Shown: positions 32,105 to 43,514 of the stretch, piece by piece | How positions within the stretch are numbered: the stretch's first letter is position 1 | Layout of the letters: every line of letters begins with the position of its first letter | NCBI GenBank assembly: GCA_002205965.3 | Contig: NADL03000534.1 | Location: 1,550,001 to 1,614,000 of the forward strand | DNA length: 64,000 nucleotides | Reading direction: 5' to 3' | DNA from: Kappaphycus alvarezii | Lineage: Eukaryota; Rhodophyta; Florideophyceae; Gigartinales; Solieriaceae | Position numbers and translations under genes: made by a program | Notes under the pieces: generated by a model | Told to the model about the DNA's origin: nothing | The model's input: only the letters and a program-made list of their open reading frames with translations | Database searches by the model: none

Positions 32105-32700
32105 AATCAATTATGAGGTAACAATTTCTGTTTTGTTCTGGGATGGAATCAAATCATCTGGTAATAGAATATTTTCTTTTATTAAGTGCCTGCCATGGAA
32201 TAATTATTTTGATTACCGGCCATCACTTGAAAGGCCCGTAATAAATTGTTGGAGTTTTTTCTTGAGGAGTTGGCGATAAATATCTTTCTTGCGCATACGC
32301 GCGCTGGAGAAAAAGGAACTAAGATAGCCGCTTTCAGTTCAAGTGATTTCCAGGTTAAGGGTGCATCACTGCGATGGGTGATTTCATATCTGAAGCACTT
32401 AATTTTTAACTTGATTCTATGTTTTACCGCCTATATTTCTGAATAACATCTTATTAAATTTTCAGAAACTTTTTAGTGAGGATCACAGGTACTGAAGCTC
32501 AAAGATAAATACTCAAAATGGTTTACGGTATTTTTCTGTAAAACCAACTCTTGGGGACTATATGAGTTGCAGTTGAAGCATTAAAGACGCACTGAAAAAG
32601 GCGCCACACAACCCGTAAGCAATTATTTAGCAAGCTTTCAGAACGGCAAAGTGAAAATTTAATGCACTTGGCGAGTGTATGAAAACATTGACGGAGCTCT
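32105..32700. other. AT-rich, no feature recognised
   Basis: Only short frames without family signal. Confidence 0.4.
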
Positions 32701-32701
32701 G

Positions 32702-32820
32702 CCGTATAAAGTCTGTGTGACATACAAGACTGCCGAAACAGCTTTATGTACACTCTAAGAGCGCTTCCGTGTAAAGTCTGTTGACATACAGGAATTCCGA
32801 AACAGCTTTAAGTACACTAT
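32702..32820. repeat. 65-bp tandem duplication
   Basis: CCGT(A/G)TAAAGTCTGT, GACATACA, CCGAAACAGCTTTA(T/A)GTACACT at 32702 and again at 32767. Confidence 0.85.
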
Positions 32821-33289
32821 ACCTCTCAGAATTCATAGAACTCTAATACAGCCAAATCGAAATTTTCGGGTTTCTACACTTTTCTAAACGAATCTCCACT
32901 TCCGACTTCTTACTCAATTTTAACGTACCGAGTGATCTTATTTGCCTTAAAATTTATCGTTTCTACAAAAGCTAAATTTGCAGCTCGTCAGATTCCATTG
33001 ACTGGTCTGTAGAATGGCGCGTAACTAATACAAATCAGTGTCTTCATAAACGCATTTTGGTTGCCTCTTTGATACTTTGTCGAATGAGTTCATATAAAAG
33101 ATGGTTCGATATAGAACTTCTGCTTGGAAACCTCGCTTCTTAGATTTCGGAGAAAATGCGGGAAGACTTCCATAAATTTATAGAAAGAAGTCACAATCTC
33201 TTAGCTGGAAATGTATTTTCAATAATTCCTATCGGTACCAACGTCTAGTTATGTACAGGTTATTTCGAGGAAGAGCTGTGCGTTTTCAC
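32821..33289. other. AT-rich, possibly upstream part of a transposase remnant
   Basis: No clear motif; directly precedes a DDE_Tnp_4-like fragment. Confidence 0.3.
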
Positions 33290-33500
33290 ACTGAATCTTT
33301 TTCGTTGATAGAACTTCACACGTCCAGGCGATCACGAGATGCAAAATATGTGCTGCATGGGCAAAACAGAAAAAATTCTTTGAAATGTAAATCTATAGAC
33401 ACCCCTGACGGACTTAGAATTCATGATTACTGTTCCATGGTAAGTTGTAGGCATTATTTGGCACCATATTTGGTAATGGTCATGGTATTTGATAACCATC
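33290..33500 (+). pseudogene. Harbinger-type transposase fragment
   Basis: YVLHGQNRKNSLKCKSIDTP, then DGLRIHDYCSMVSCRHYLAP, fits the DDE_Tnp_4 pattern YSGHKR.H.LKYQ...TPDG...H..GP..GRRHD..L, with the GRRHD Asp replaced (CRHY). About 70 residues are readable; upstream and downstream are eroded. It is not the same subfamily as the 6645-7475 or 41800-42480 copies. Confidence 0.5.
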
Positions 33501-36500
33501 TGTATGTAAAGTAAGATGATTCTAGATGTAGCCCTGGTTTGTTTATGGAAGCACGATTTTAAGGATCTGACTGAACTTCTGCAGACCGGCGATTAAACCT
33601 TCAATGTCTCCCGAAAGTGTTTCCTTCGGATTTATTTTCAAGAAATTCAAAACTTATTAGTCTTTATTAGACTTTAGACTCAAAAAGAGTATGTGCGAGT
33701 TCCAAATTGGATATAAATATCTCTTGGAATTTTATTGACAAAACTACAAAATTGTGTTCACCCAAGTACAATTCCCCAATATTTCGAAGATGCCCCAGTC
33801 CTGTAAAAATATATTCCACAAGCTTTTGTAAAGCTCTCGAGGTATTTTTTGCAAAAATTTTGGAGATTAATAGTGATTAAACGTACTGCATAGAAAATTC
33901 TCATGACAACTACGGTCAAGACAATCCTTATCTCCCAGAAACGCACCCGTAATCATTTATTAATTCTTTAAATATATCCAGTCATGCCCTTTTCTTTTTT
34001 TACCGTCTCAGATCCCACTCAGAAACCATCTCAGCTCTATCAGTTTCAAGACGTTCCTTCTCTAGCCCTAAATGTTTCCTTTCTCCATGAACTATGGTCA
34101 TTTATGCTTTTCAATGGAATAAGACTTCTATATATACTAGTATAGAACTTTTGTGCCATTTTTGCTTTATTTTTTCGCTCTACTTTAGTTCTCAATGATG
34201 CCTCTTATTCACTGTTGGCAATCACGTGCACTATTTTTTCATGCTCGGGTTGAATACTACCAACTCGTAGCATTGATTATTCCACTACGGATCTGCCGCA
34301 GTCTCCTTCCACATATCTTTCTCTATCCTGATATACTTCTATTCTTCTCTGAAACGGACAGGTGCGCTCTTCTCTTCTAAACTCCTACCCATAAGCTCAT
34401 CCATTTCACCGATCCCTGAAACTCCAGTGCACGACATACAACTTTCAACTATGTCATTTTTTTCTTATCCGCCAATACTATTTTGACAACTATCTCGCAA
34501 CCTTTTCCATGTGAAATTAGTGGATAAGTGTGGATTAATCTTATCACTGTCAGTAGCCCTTTCCAAACATTTCTATGATTCTTTGTACTTTTCAAAGTAT
34601 TCTTTAGTCGCTGCGACCTTTATAACAAGAAATTTATCTTCAGGTATTAAAGACAGACATCGAATGCATTGACATGCAGAAGGTACCATCATTACAACAA
34701 AATCTGTCCCAGATACATCAATTGTAGAGAACTATGATTTAGATGATTTAGATGAATTGACAGTTTCGATGGGATCATCGACCAATCGAGGCAGAGGATT
34801 CAGTAATAGCGGGTTTTCGAATCCCATATGTGGAAGGCTCTGTAGGTAGCTGTGGAGTTTCGGTTATGGAGCGCTGTGTAGAATTGTCTAGCAAGGACTT
34901 TAGGACCTTTGAAGCATGGATAAGTAATTAATGCTTATTAAGAGCACTCTGCTTTGGAAACTCTTTCGGGGGATTTTTTAGTTGTATTATTTCCTAAAAG
35001 AACAGTTGGCTCCTGCAGGAGCATATACCGTTAGTTGGGTTGAACAACAGAAGATAGATAGGTCAAATCAATTTTGAAGCCAAGTATATTTTCATCCCTC
35101 GTGAGCCGTATCATCATTAATTCGTAGGCATGTTAGGAGTTTATTTTTTCGCACGAATTCCAATATTCTTCCAATTCTGATTTGAATTTTTTACTCTCTT
35201 TTCCACGATTCTCTTTATTGTTTCTATTTACAAAATGCATATTTCTGAAAAGATAATTTACATTCGTAAACTCTGATAGCTTAGAATCTCTAATTATGTA
35301 AACTACTGTAAATTTGTTAAATTTCACGGCAAAAATAGTAAAGAAGATATTTGAAAGTTCAATTTTCCATCCTAAAGAATTGTCAAATTTAAGAGAGGTT
35401 CATATGGAATAGCATACCCCACAGTATGCATTCATTACCAACAGAGGCCTTATACCTACTTGAAAAATAGGTCCCGTTAGCGACAGCCAAATTTCGAATC
35501 TCCATGTTTGATTGAGAACTTTGGCAATAAAGTTTGGCACTGCACACCTGAATTCTGTTACAGAAAATGGTGCCCAGGGTGAATCCATATCGCTGAGATA
35601 TTCGTGCAGCGTAAGAGAGCGGACTTGTTGTCTGCTGTGAGGGGGTACCCAGTATGTTTAATTCTAGCAGCATGAATGTCACGCCAATCGAGGGATCTAC
35701 TGCATCTCTATGGTGAAAAGCTTGCCGAATCTGACACAAGTAGAACTTCGATACGTGATCTTCGACGAAATTCATCGCAAAATGCGGAGTGGATGCTGCT
35801 CAGTGGAAGTTTCAAGAAGTAGTATAGGGGCTCAAAAACGTGATATCTTGCCCTGAAAGGCCACAAAAATCAACTGAAATCATCCACAGCTCAATTCCAG
35901 AACCGCCCACTCGTCTTTCAACGTCCAAAATTCAAATCGCACGCAGAGATATATATTTGTTTCCGAATTGTAAAGAATTTTTATCCTCTGGTGTTGTTCT
36001 CAAATCATATCGTGCACGTGATCTCTCTCAAATCGTACTATCATTCCAGCACCATTTTAAAATCATTAGATTTTAAAGCAATAAACTGCATCCTAGCAAC
36101 CTTTTCGTTCGCCCTTAGCGAGCCCCCAGTCTTCATGGCCCACTTAGGCTCCCTACTGGGGTATAATGGAATGATCGACCGATCTTTCGCTGCCAGCTGC
36201 CAGCTGCCAGCAACGAAGAAGCGATGCCCCAAGAGGTTTCTAGAAGTAGGAACAGGAGTTCGATTGGTCGGATGGAGCTTTTATGGAACAGGAGAGTAAT
36301 ATGGAGCTGAGTCAGCAGAACCTAATGGTGGAACAGTTGGTTTCACATTGCGTTCCGTGCATCTCTGTTCGGCATAATTCTCCATTGGACCTTTCTACGG
36401 TCTTCTAATGGTCCATTGTGATAATGATGTATTATATTTTAATCCTACTGTCCTTCTAAAACTTCAGGTGTGGGTAAAACGGAAGTCCGGTGTTTTGGTG

Positions 36501-37127
36501 TTGTTTTTTTTGGTTAGGTGAGAGTTGAAACATCAGTTGAGGCATGGAGTTGAGTGACCGTTTTCTTACTAGGCCTGCCTATCCTTCTTCACTATCTTTG
36601 GTCCTCTACAGCACATTTTGTTATCACATTGCCCTTTGCAGGCCGCTCATTTCAGCAAAAACTTTAAGCATTATGCTGAAAATTTTCTGGATATTTTTCC
36701 TATGTCACTTCTCGTTACAGTAATTTAACTCCAACCGCTCGACCCGATAGAGTTAAATTATTCCAAAGCAAGACTTTCTAACTTCTGCGGAGCCAACATT
36801 GTCCGGTGAAACCGCTTTTCGAGGTGAGCCGAGCCGAATATGCGGCCCTCCACTGATATCGAACCGCATTTGTGTCTTCCCTGTATATTGCCAAGACATG
36901 CAGTAGTGTTGAACATGAGAGAGCCACAACGGCGGGCATGGTGTCAATGAGTTGTAATTGGATCATAGGAAGTAGTTTGAAAATGATGACAAACCTTCGT
37001 TTGGGGCTGAAGCCTTATTTTCATCCATAAATGTGAGATCACGGGCTATTGAAACAGGTGAGAAGAAGGTAACTGGAGTTTCCATCCGCGAGAGTAGAAT
37101 GGAAAATGCTCTCTAGTTCTACGATTT
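33501..37127. other. AT-rich region without recognisable genes
   Basis: Short frames only; none carries a family motif I know. A small CAGCTGCCAGCTGCCAGCAA tandem at about 36193. Probably eroded transposon sequence. Confidence 0.4.
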
Positions 37128-38500
37128 ATGTATATCGTTCCTGCCTCTATAAGAAACTCACTGAATATATGGGTTGCAGTGCCGAGGAACAATTACCGAA
37201 TTGGCAAGCTTCTGTTTATCGAACATGAGAAGGAGACACGCGAAGACAAAGCTTCCCGCGAAGCTGTGCATCAGTCACTAATAGGCATATTTGAGATCCT
37301 ACCACTGGTTAGAGGTGTGCCAATAGGTCCTTCTTGCGAAATTTTCGAGCTACTGCTACGATTGCCGGTATGCTGCACTGAGATTAGGACGATTGTCAAC
37401 CTAAATTTGAGGGAGCAGGTTGTGCATAATGAATTGCAAAGGACATAGAGAGAACATTTGGAAGATCCAATGAACAGATGGTTTAAACTAAAGGGCTCAA
37501 GGGAGCCAATGGTGCGTTAAAGTGCTAATGAGCGAGATTTTTCAGCGCGAAGATGTTGAATTCAATTGTATGGGCCGTATTTGAGGTTTACATGCTGGCA
37601 AGAAAGGATGACAGATATTTAATCTGTTCTCAGGACGGCTTTTTTCTTCTCAAGAAGGATGGTTTGGTTGGTCGGGATCATGGTCAAATTTGGATTGATG
37701 GTGCTGAATGGCAAGCGTATCCTTTAGTACCATTGTGGATCAAGGCTCGTGTTGCGGAAAGGAGTTTGGGAGCAATTGCGCTGTACAGTTCGGAACTAGT
37801 CAGATGTGATTTAGACATATAAAAAAAATACTGTACCAGTAAAGTCCACTGGTTATGAAAGACCGTATCTCCAAGTTAGACAACCAAATTGTGACAGCAG
37901 GATCTAAATCTGGTGACCAAAAAAACCGAAAAGACCTGCAAAGTCAAAAAAGGAACGAACAGATAAGAGTTATTGGGTTCCAAGAAAAGACTAGTGCAGT
38001 ACATTTCCACGCGTGGAAAGAGTCGATTCACCTCCGTCCGAGGACCTTAGATGACTCTATACGCCGTAATTAGAGACACAGATGGCGGTGTGCTCGTCCA
38101 AGCGACCACTCCGGTGCTATTACTGTGTTCTTATGGGACCGAATACCCCTCACAAGAGCTTTCTTTGTACTCCTGGAGAAATACCGGTAGCTTTCTCCCA
38201 TACGGTAATCAAACCAACCTGATAATTCAGACTCGCCGTCCCTTCCCTCTACTTCACACCAGAGAAAGTTCTCGGCTGCTCCCGGAGCTTTCCACGAGAC
38301 GCAAGGGTATCCGTACCGCGCTCAAAACATTCTTGTTGAACTCCTTCAGAGCCCACCAAATTTCATTGGTGTGCTCAGTAGCTGCTCTATCTACTGTCTT
38401 CAATCTTCTATCCACTAGAAATGGGCCTTCTGCTTCCTTTCCATGGATGGCTGGTACGAAGCTTACGAGTCTACTTAAAACGGACAAATAAACCAGAACA
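37128..38500 (+). other. Unidentified coding-like frames
   Basis: Open plus-strand frames at 37128-37448 (106 residues), 37553-37822 (89), 37855-38073 (72) and 38051-38491 (146). The 37553 frame has balanced composition (FFLLKKDGLVGRDHGQIWID, then AYPLVPLWIKARV) and reads like real protein, but I know no family for it. Could be an old transposon ORF or a lineage-specific gene. Confidence 0.25.
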
Positions 38501-40462
38501 GTCTCTTTGGGTGAGACATTAAAACGACTTCTGTATATATTTTTACTGAGTACCAATTCCAACGAAGCATATAAATACTTCGAGCAATTACTGCTGGTAA
38601 TATCATTTTCAGGAGGTTGTTAGTCTGTCACCCACTGTATGTGACGACTTTAAGAGGTTCATGGTGAATACGTATTGTACGCACTGTGTGAGATCTCGCG
38701 GACTTAATCGACAGATGCCCCAAGGAGAGGAAAGAAACAAGTAGGATAGAAAGGGAAGAGATAGAAAAGGTAAAGGAAAGTGAATACAATAGTTGGAAAA
38801 GCCGGGCGTATGTCTCCCCTCCCCTCCTGCGAGTACCTCGGGTCCCAGCGACACAGCGGTCTCCCTTTATAAGATCTACTACTCGAGCGGATTGTATTGC
38901 ACAGTCACACTCTGCATCGTCCCTGTTCGGCGACAACGGATGACAATCGCCCACGTCATCCATATCGCGTGATGATTGGTCCATGACACATACGCATATG
39001 CCAAGGAAGCATATGGCAGCTCTGATAACGTAAGTCCAGCTCAGGCCTTCAATACATATACTGCTAGCCTAGGATGTGATCTCCGATCTCCATCCCGCGC
39101 AGACTCCCATCATTCCGGATCAAATTTGCAGCACTGCTAAGCTATTGTCCTGATTCCATTTTTCCAGTCCAATTCTGCTCGACTCCAAAACCATTTCAAT
39201 TTTGGTCAGCCTAAGTGCGTTTTTGACGAAATTTAAACAGATATTTACGAAGCCTTTTCCTTGGTTACATTTCAAGCACGCTGCGAAATCGTTTCATCCG
39301 TGGTGTTGGGATGATATGCTCCTGAAAACGGTGGGTGTACAGCAGCGGATCTCGATCCACGGGTCCATTTTTACTACTCGTGGTGCTCCGAAACAAATTA
39401 TTCCTTCCTCTCAGGATACAACTATCAGTGTCGTTAGCAGTAAAACACTAAGACATATTTCCACAGTCTGAGAAAAATCAAAAAGCAATTGTAATTACCT
39501 GAAGATCCACGGCTTTCTTTGTTACATTATATCAGAAGATTGAGCACAATTAAATTATCTTGGGCAACAGCGATAAAATTACTGACCCCTTTTCATAGCT
39601 TAATTGCTATGTGCGACCCTAACGTCAAATTTTCTGAATTACGGATGTTGGTAATTGATTCTTTCCATAATGATGTTCTTCCTTTTTTTCAATGTTCATT
39701 TTTTATCTCTGTTGTACTAATAGCTTTACAGCATATTTTGATATGGCAATTTTAAGTATTATTAATGATGCCAGTAGGAACTTCTTTTGCAGACAGGGTG
39801 CAAAAAATTTAGAGCTGAGATTTAATACTGTTAATTTGGGTTTGTAGACCTGATTCTTCTGGTGAAAGATTACTAAGAGACTTTTTGTGGATTCCCTGGA
39901 TCTTGAGGACTACATTGAATATTTTTGTGATCTATACTTGCTTCCTACCATTTTAATAATAAACGCGTCTTTTTATCGGGGTAGTTTCATTTTGGGTAAT
40001 TTTATCGAGCTGCTACTCCTGTAACCTCGTACTTTGAATCTAGATCCAAAGAAAAAATTATCAAACGTTTTAGGTAAATTTATAAGCAGCAGCTAATTTT
40101 GTAACTTCGTATTCTGAATGGAAATCCAAAGAATAGATTATCAAAACAAGGACTCCTCCAATAAAACCAAACATTTATCGAAATTGCTCTGAGCAAAATT
40201 CATTCTTAAGCACTTGATTTCAGATTTTTTGGCCTCTTGCAGTGCTGTATACCCTATCCAGATATATTTTCATAAAACAGTGTTCTTCGGACGCATTTGT
40301 AACTAAACATAGAACTTTTAAGCAGTGAGATAATTGCTTAGTTCATAGAAATTTCAACTAGTGCTCGTCGGCGGATGAGTCCTTTCTTTTTTCAAATGAG
40401 CTCACCCTTCCTAATACGGCTGTTTCTATATCATAAATGTTGTCAGCTACGTACAATTACCC
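38501..40462. other. No recognised gene
   Basis: 38600-39030 has purine/pyrimidine strand bias and a TTTATAAGATCT TATA-like word and could be LTR-derived, but no partner repeat was found. The rest is AT-rich. Confidence 0.35.
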
Positions 40463-40571
40463 GGAAATCCTCATATTGTAGATCCATAGATCCTGTCACT
40501 TTCCCTTGGCGACTTCCCCTCGGCCCTCCGAGGGGAAGTCGAATCTGTGGATCCACAAGATGAGGTAATTT
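40463..40571. repeat. Long hairpin with perfect 14-bp inner stem
   Basis: Inner stem CGACTTCCCCTCGG (40510-40523), loop CCCT, then the exact complement to 40541. Outer arms (40463-40494 and 40541-40571) also pair imperfectly (AATCCTCAT..GTAGATCC with GGATCCACAAGATGAGG), with a 15-base bulge on the left side. Confidence 0.9.
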
Positions 40572-41799
40572 ATGGGTAGTTGTTGGTGGTTTTGAAATTT
40601 TAGTTGTGTTTGCTGTCTCTTTCTCTGCAACCCTCTCCATTAACATGATAATTATACCACTGCGCTCACTCCTGGCTTTGTCGTTCTAACAATTCGCACC
40701 AAGAATAAAGATAGTAATCAATGATTCTAAAACAGGAAAAGACCACCCGGTATTTAACTTAGTCTGAAAAATAGCCTACAAAAGATAAGGGGGTACAGAC
40801 TTCATAAAAAGTCCAGGTAGGGTTGGCGGACCAGGAAGAATGGCCACCAACGTGGGTAGCACCATTCAAAGTTTCATTCTGAATGATCCAAGAAGTTTTG
40901 GAAGTGATATGGGCATACTTATTAAAAACAAACTGATATAAATTTCACGAGGAATTTGAGTTTGATTCGACAGTTTGCTTAAAATATAACTTCTATCATC
41001 ACTGAGCTAATGGATCACGTTTTACCGATGCTTTTAATTACTGTTGCATCATCCAGTGTCGTTGACGCTATTCTTTCATCACTTTGGTCATTGACGCGGC
41101 CACTAGCTTTAAGATGCGTTGAAATTAGAAATAGTTATGATTAAGAATCCTTGAGGTTTCTAGTTAGCGCCCTGTAGCATAATTACTCTGGTAGCTCAGT
41201 TCCTATTTTATACCCACAGCGTTTGATCTTGCTTTATCTATATATTAGATATTGATATTTTATGCTTTTTTCGGACTGTCTGGGCCATACAAGGTATGCA
41301 TACTTAGGGCATCTGCACTCGTTTAGCGCTAAAACAGAAAAACAGAAAAGATGTTTTGACGCTTGTACACGTTCCATTGGGTGCCGGTATACCCGCATAA
41401 TCATCAGTCGGTATACTATACCTTATCTCCAACGGTTGCGACCGTATTTCAATGCGGAGATGCTCCGAACCTTTCGGCATGATTGCTCATTGAAAGTATC
41501 ATTCATCACAATGGATCTCTGTCCACTATTTGATACTTCTATAACCCCTAACGCAATAGCTGCATCACTCACAACAGTTCTCTTTGTGAGCATCCCCATG
41601 CGGCATATACACAGACGTCGCCGGCATTGCAGTCGTCCACATGGGTGATCGTTGCCAGGGAGAGCCCCCAATTGTAAACTTGGGTGCTCACAAGCAGGAG
41701 CTTGGCTTCGATAGGTCTATTCTCCCGTGGTAACGAATTTAATGTTGTAAGCTTACGGACAGAGCCAACGTCTACTGAAAAGAGTTTGAACGCTCCTTC
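40572..41799. other. Unresolved; perhaps 5' part of the Harbinger element
   Basis: A 128-residue plus-strand frame at 41262-41648 could belong to the transposase that follows, but it has no motif I recognise. Confidence 0.3.
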
Positions 41800-42480
41800 A
41801 GAATGCCTAGTTCTATTTACAATAAAGTAAAAGCTGGACTTCTCAGTGTAGATGGCTATTTCAAGCCAAAACTGTACTGTACTTCCATCTGCTACAATGA
41901 CCAGAAGTTGACTGCTGCGCTTGATCAACTCATCCATGGCGTATCGTCCAATTTCCTTACAAGAGATTTCCGTTCATCTGATCAAACAATTCAGGCGGTC
42001 GTAAACATTTTGTAAGAGCCATTTACACGGCATTGGCGGATGTACTTGAAGCGTCCGACAGAAGAAGACGCCAAAAACATAATGAAATGGAATTCTTTCC
42101 AATAGTTACCTGGAGCACTGGGGTAATTGGGCTGTAGTGGTTGGAAGCTACATAAAGGAGTATCTATCAACAGAAATATTGGAAATTCATTTTGATCCGG
42201 AACTGCGCATTGAAAGTGTGTGCGACGAATGTGTTGTGGCACCAACAGTTCGGATCCAGGAGCCCTAAGGGATGACAGGTGGCCGCCTTCTGCACCTGAA
42301 TAGAAGGTGGCCGGTAGAACTATCACCCAGTTCTACTGGGTTGTAGACAGAATGTATCCAATGTGGAGAGTCTTCTTAAAGATATCTCAAATCCATAGAC
42401 GAAAAGGGGAAATTTCGCAAAAGCCAAAATGCTTTTGGAAAGGGAGCAGAGCTTTTATACGAGCTGTTTTTCAGTAGTTT
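41800..42480 (+). pseudogene. PIF/Harbinger transposase (PF04827-like), broken
   Basis: Plus-strand DDE transposase of the 'plant transposon protein' kind. Blocks in order: KLTAALDQLIHGVSS (41908), a frame slip and stop, RPTEEDAKNIM (42053), LPGALG.LGCSGWKLHKGVS (usual PGMLGSIDCMHWEWKNCP; here the catalytic Asp is lost), and FYWVVDRMYPMWRVFLKI (42331-42384, usual YYLVDGIYP.W..F). Then KPKCFWKGSRAFIRAVFQ, resembling the KAQEA.RKDVERAFGVLQ helix. Three or more stops or frame changes. A coiled-coil ORF on the opposite strand (42430-43514) ends where this ends, as expected for two-ORF PIF/Harbinger elements. Confidence 0.7.
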
Positions 42481-43514
42481 GCACATACTATCACTTTCAT
42501 CTCGTATATAGAACCTGTATATTTCACTGTCCTCGTTGGTTCTGCTGAACATAATTTTGACTCTCTCAAGCTCATCCGCTTGCTTCCTTAAATCTTCGTC
42601 TTTCTTGGCCTGAATTGCTTCTGCATCGGCTCTAGCGCTCGCGGCGGCAACTGACGCTGAGTTTGAATAACTTCTTGTCTAAGAGTCAAAAGCAGTTTTT
42701 GCGGCATCTTCCTTTGCGTAGTCTTCTATCTGAGCTCTCTTTGCTGCCTTAGCCGCCCTCACACATTGAGGTCAGCACACGAAAGGAATAGCTTCATGCT
42801 TTTCAGCTTCGTCAACAGTACTAGAATTAATTCGGCCAGCAGAACTCCCATCTTCACTTTGCTCAAGCTCTTGCACTGAGTCAAGCCCTGATGTGTTCTT
42901 GTCAAGCCACTGATATGTCCGCGGGAAAGTAAATAGTTTCCCAACCATGTAGCTCGGATTACGACAACGTCATGCAGATGGGGAACTTTGATAACACAAT
43001 TACAAAGACCAGTTGTGCACTTAAAGAGCATTTCTTCCGTAATGTTTCCGGTAAGCCTGGCACTTTCAAAAATACGCATGTACCCTTTCAAATTCCGACA
43101 CGCTGCCGAACCCTTTGTGCTCTGCTGTGCAATACTGGGACCAGATCTATATCTCCAAATATTTGCCTGGGTCACATCTCGTAGCTCATCTTGATCTCTG
43201 ACAAAAACGTCCAGCAATCGCTTAAAATCAGCTTTTATTTGCTTGTGTCAATCTATTTTCTTCTGCGCTGAACCATGGATAGATGCATCGGGGAAGTTGA
43301 CGGATGTCATAACAGCAGCAAGTGTTTTAATATCTTTTCATGATGTTTTCTTTCCTCCCGAGGTTCTGGTTTTTCCAGCGGAGCCGGCATTCGTGTCTTG
43401 CGGTGCGGGATAAGGAGGATGCTGATCTACCGCTTTAATTGAGACTAGCTCCCTTTCTATCGTTGGAATCAAGTTGTTGACTAGTTGCCTCTTTCTTTCG
43501 CTGTTTGGCTGCAT
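42430..43514 (-). pseudogene. Accessory coiled-coil protein of the Harbinger element
   Basis: From MQPNSERKRQLVNNLIPTIE at 43514 the minus strand reads about 360 residues with stop codons at ~43338, ~43245, ~42768 and ~42678 and a frame slip near 42900. The N-terminus is basic; the middle (42759-43217, 152 residues open) is unrecognised. The C-terminus is Ala/Glu/Lys-rich coiled coil (SARADAEAIQAKKDEDLRKQ, then ADELERVKIMFSRTNEDSEI). Many PIF/Harbinger elements carry a second ORF with a Myb/SANT-like DNA-binding domain and such a tail. I see the tail but not a convincing SANT domain, so the role is inferred from position and convergence with the transposase. Confidence 0.5.

Noticed and set aside
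38600-39030. LTR beginning TGTTAGTCTGTCACCC with a TATA-like word and a primer-site-like ATCAGAGC on the minus strand
   Set aside because: The orientation clues contradict each other and no second copy exists in the window.
39519-39755. Possible second hAT fragment
   Set aside because: Only a vague resemblance to the middle of hAT transposases; no diagnostic block.
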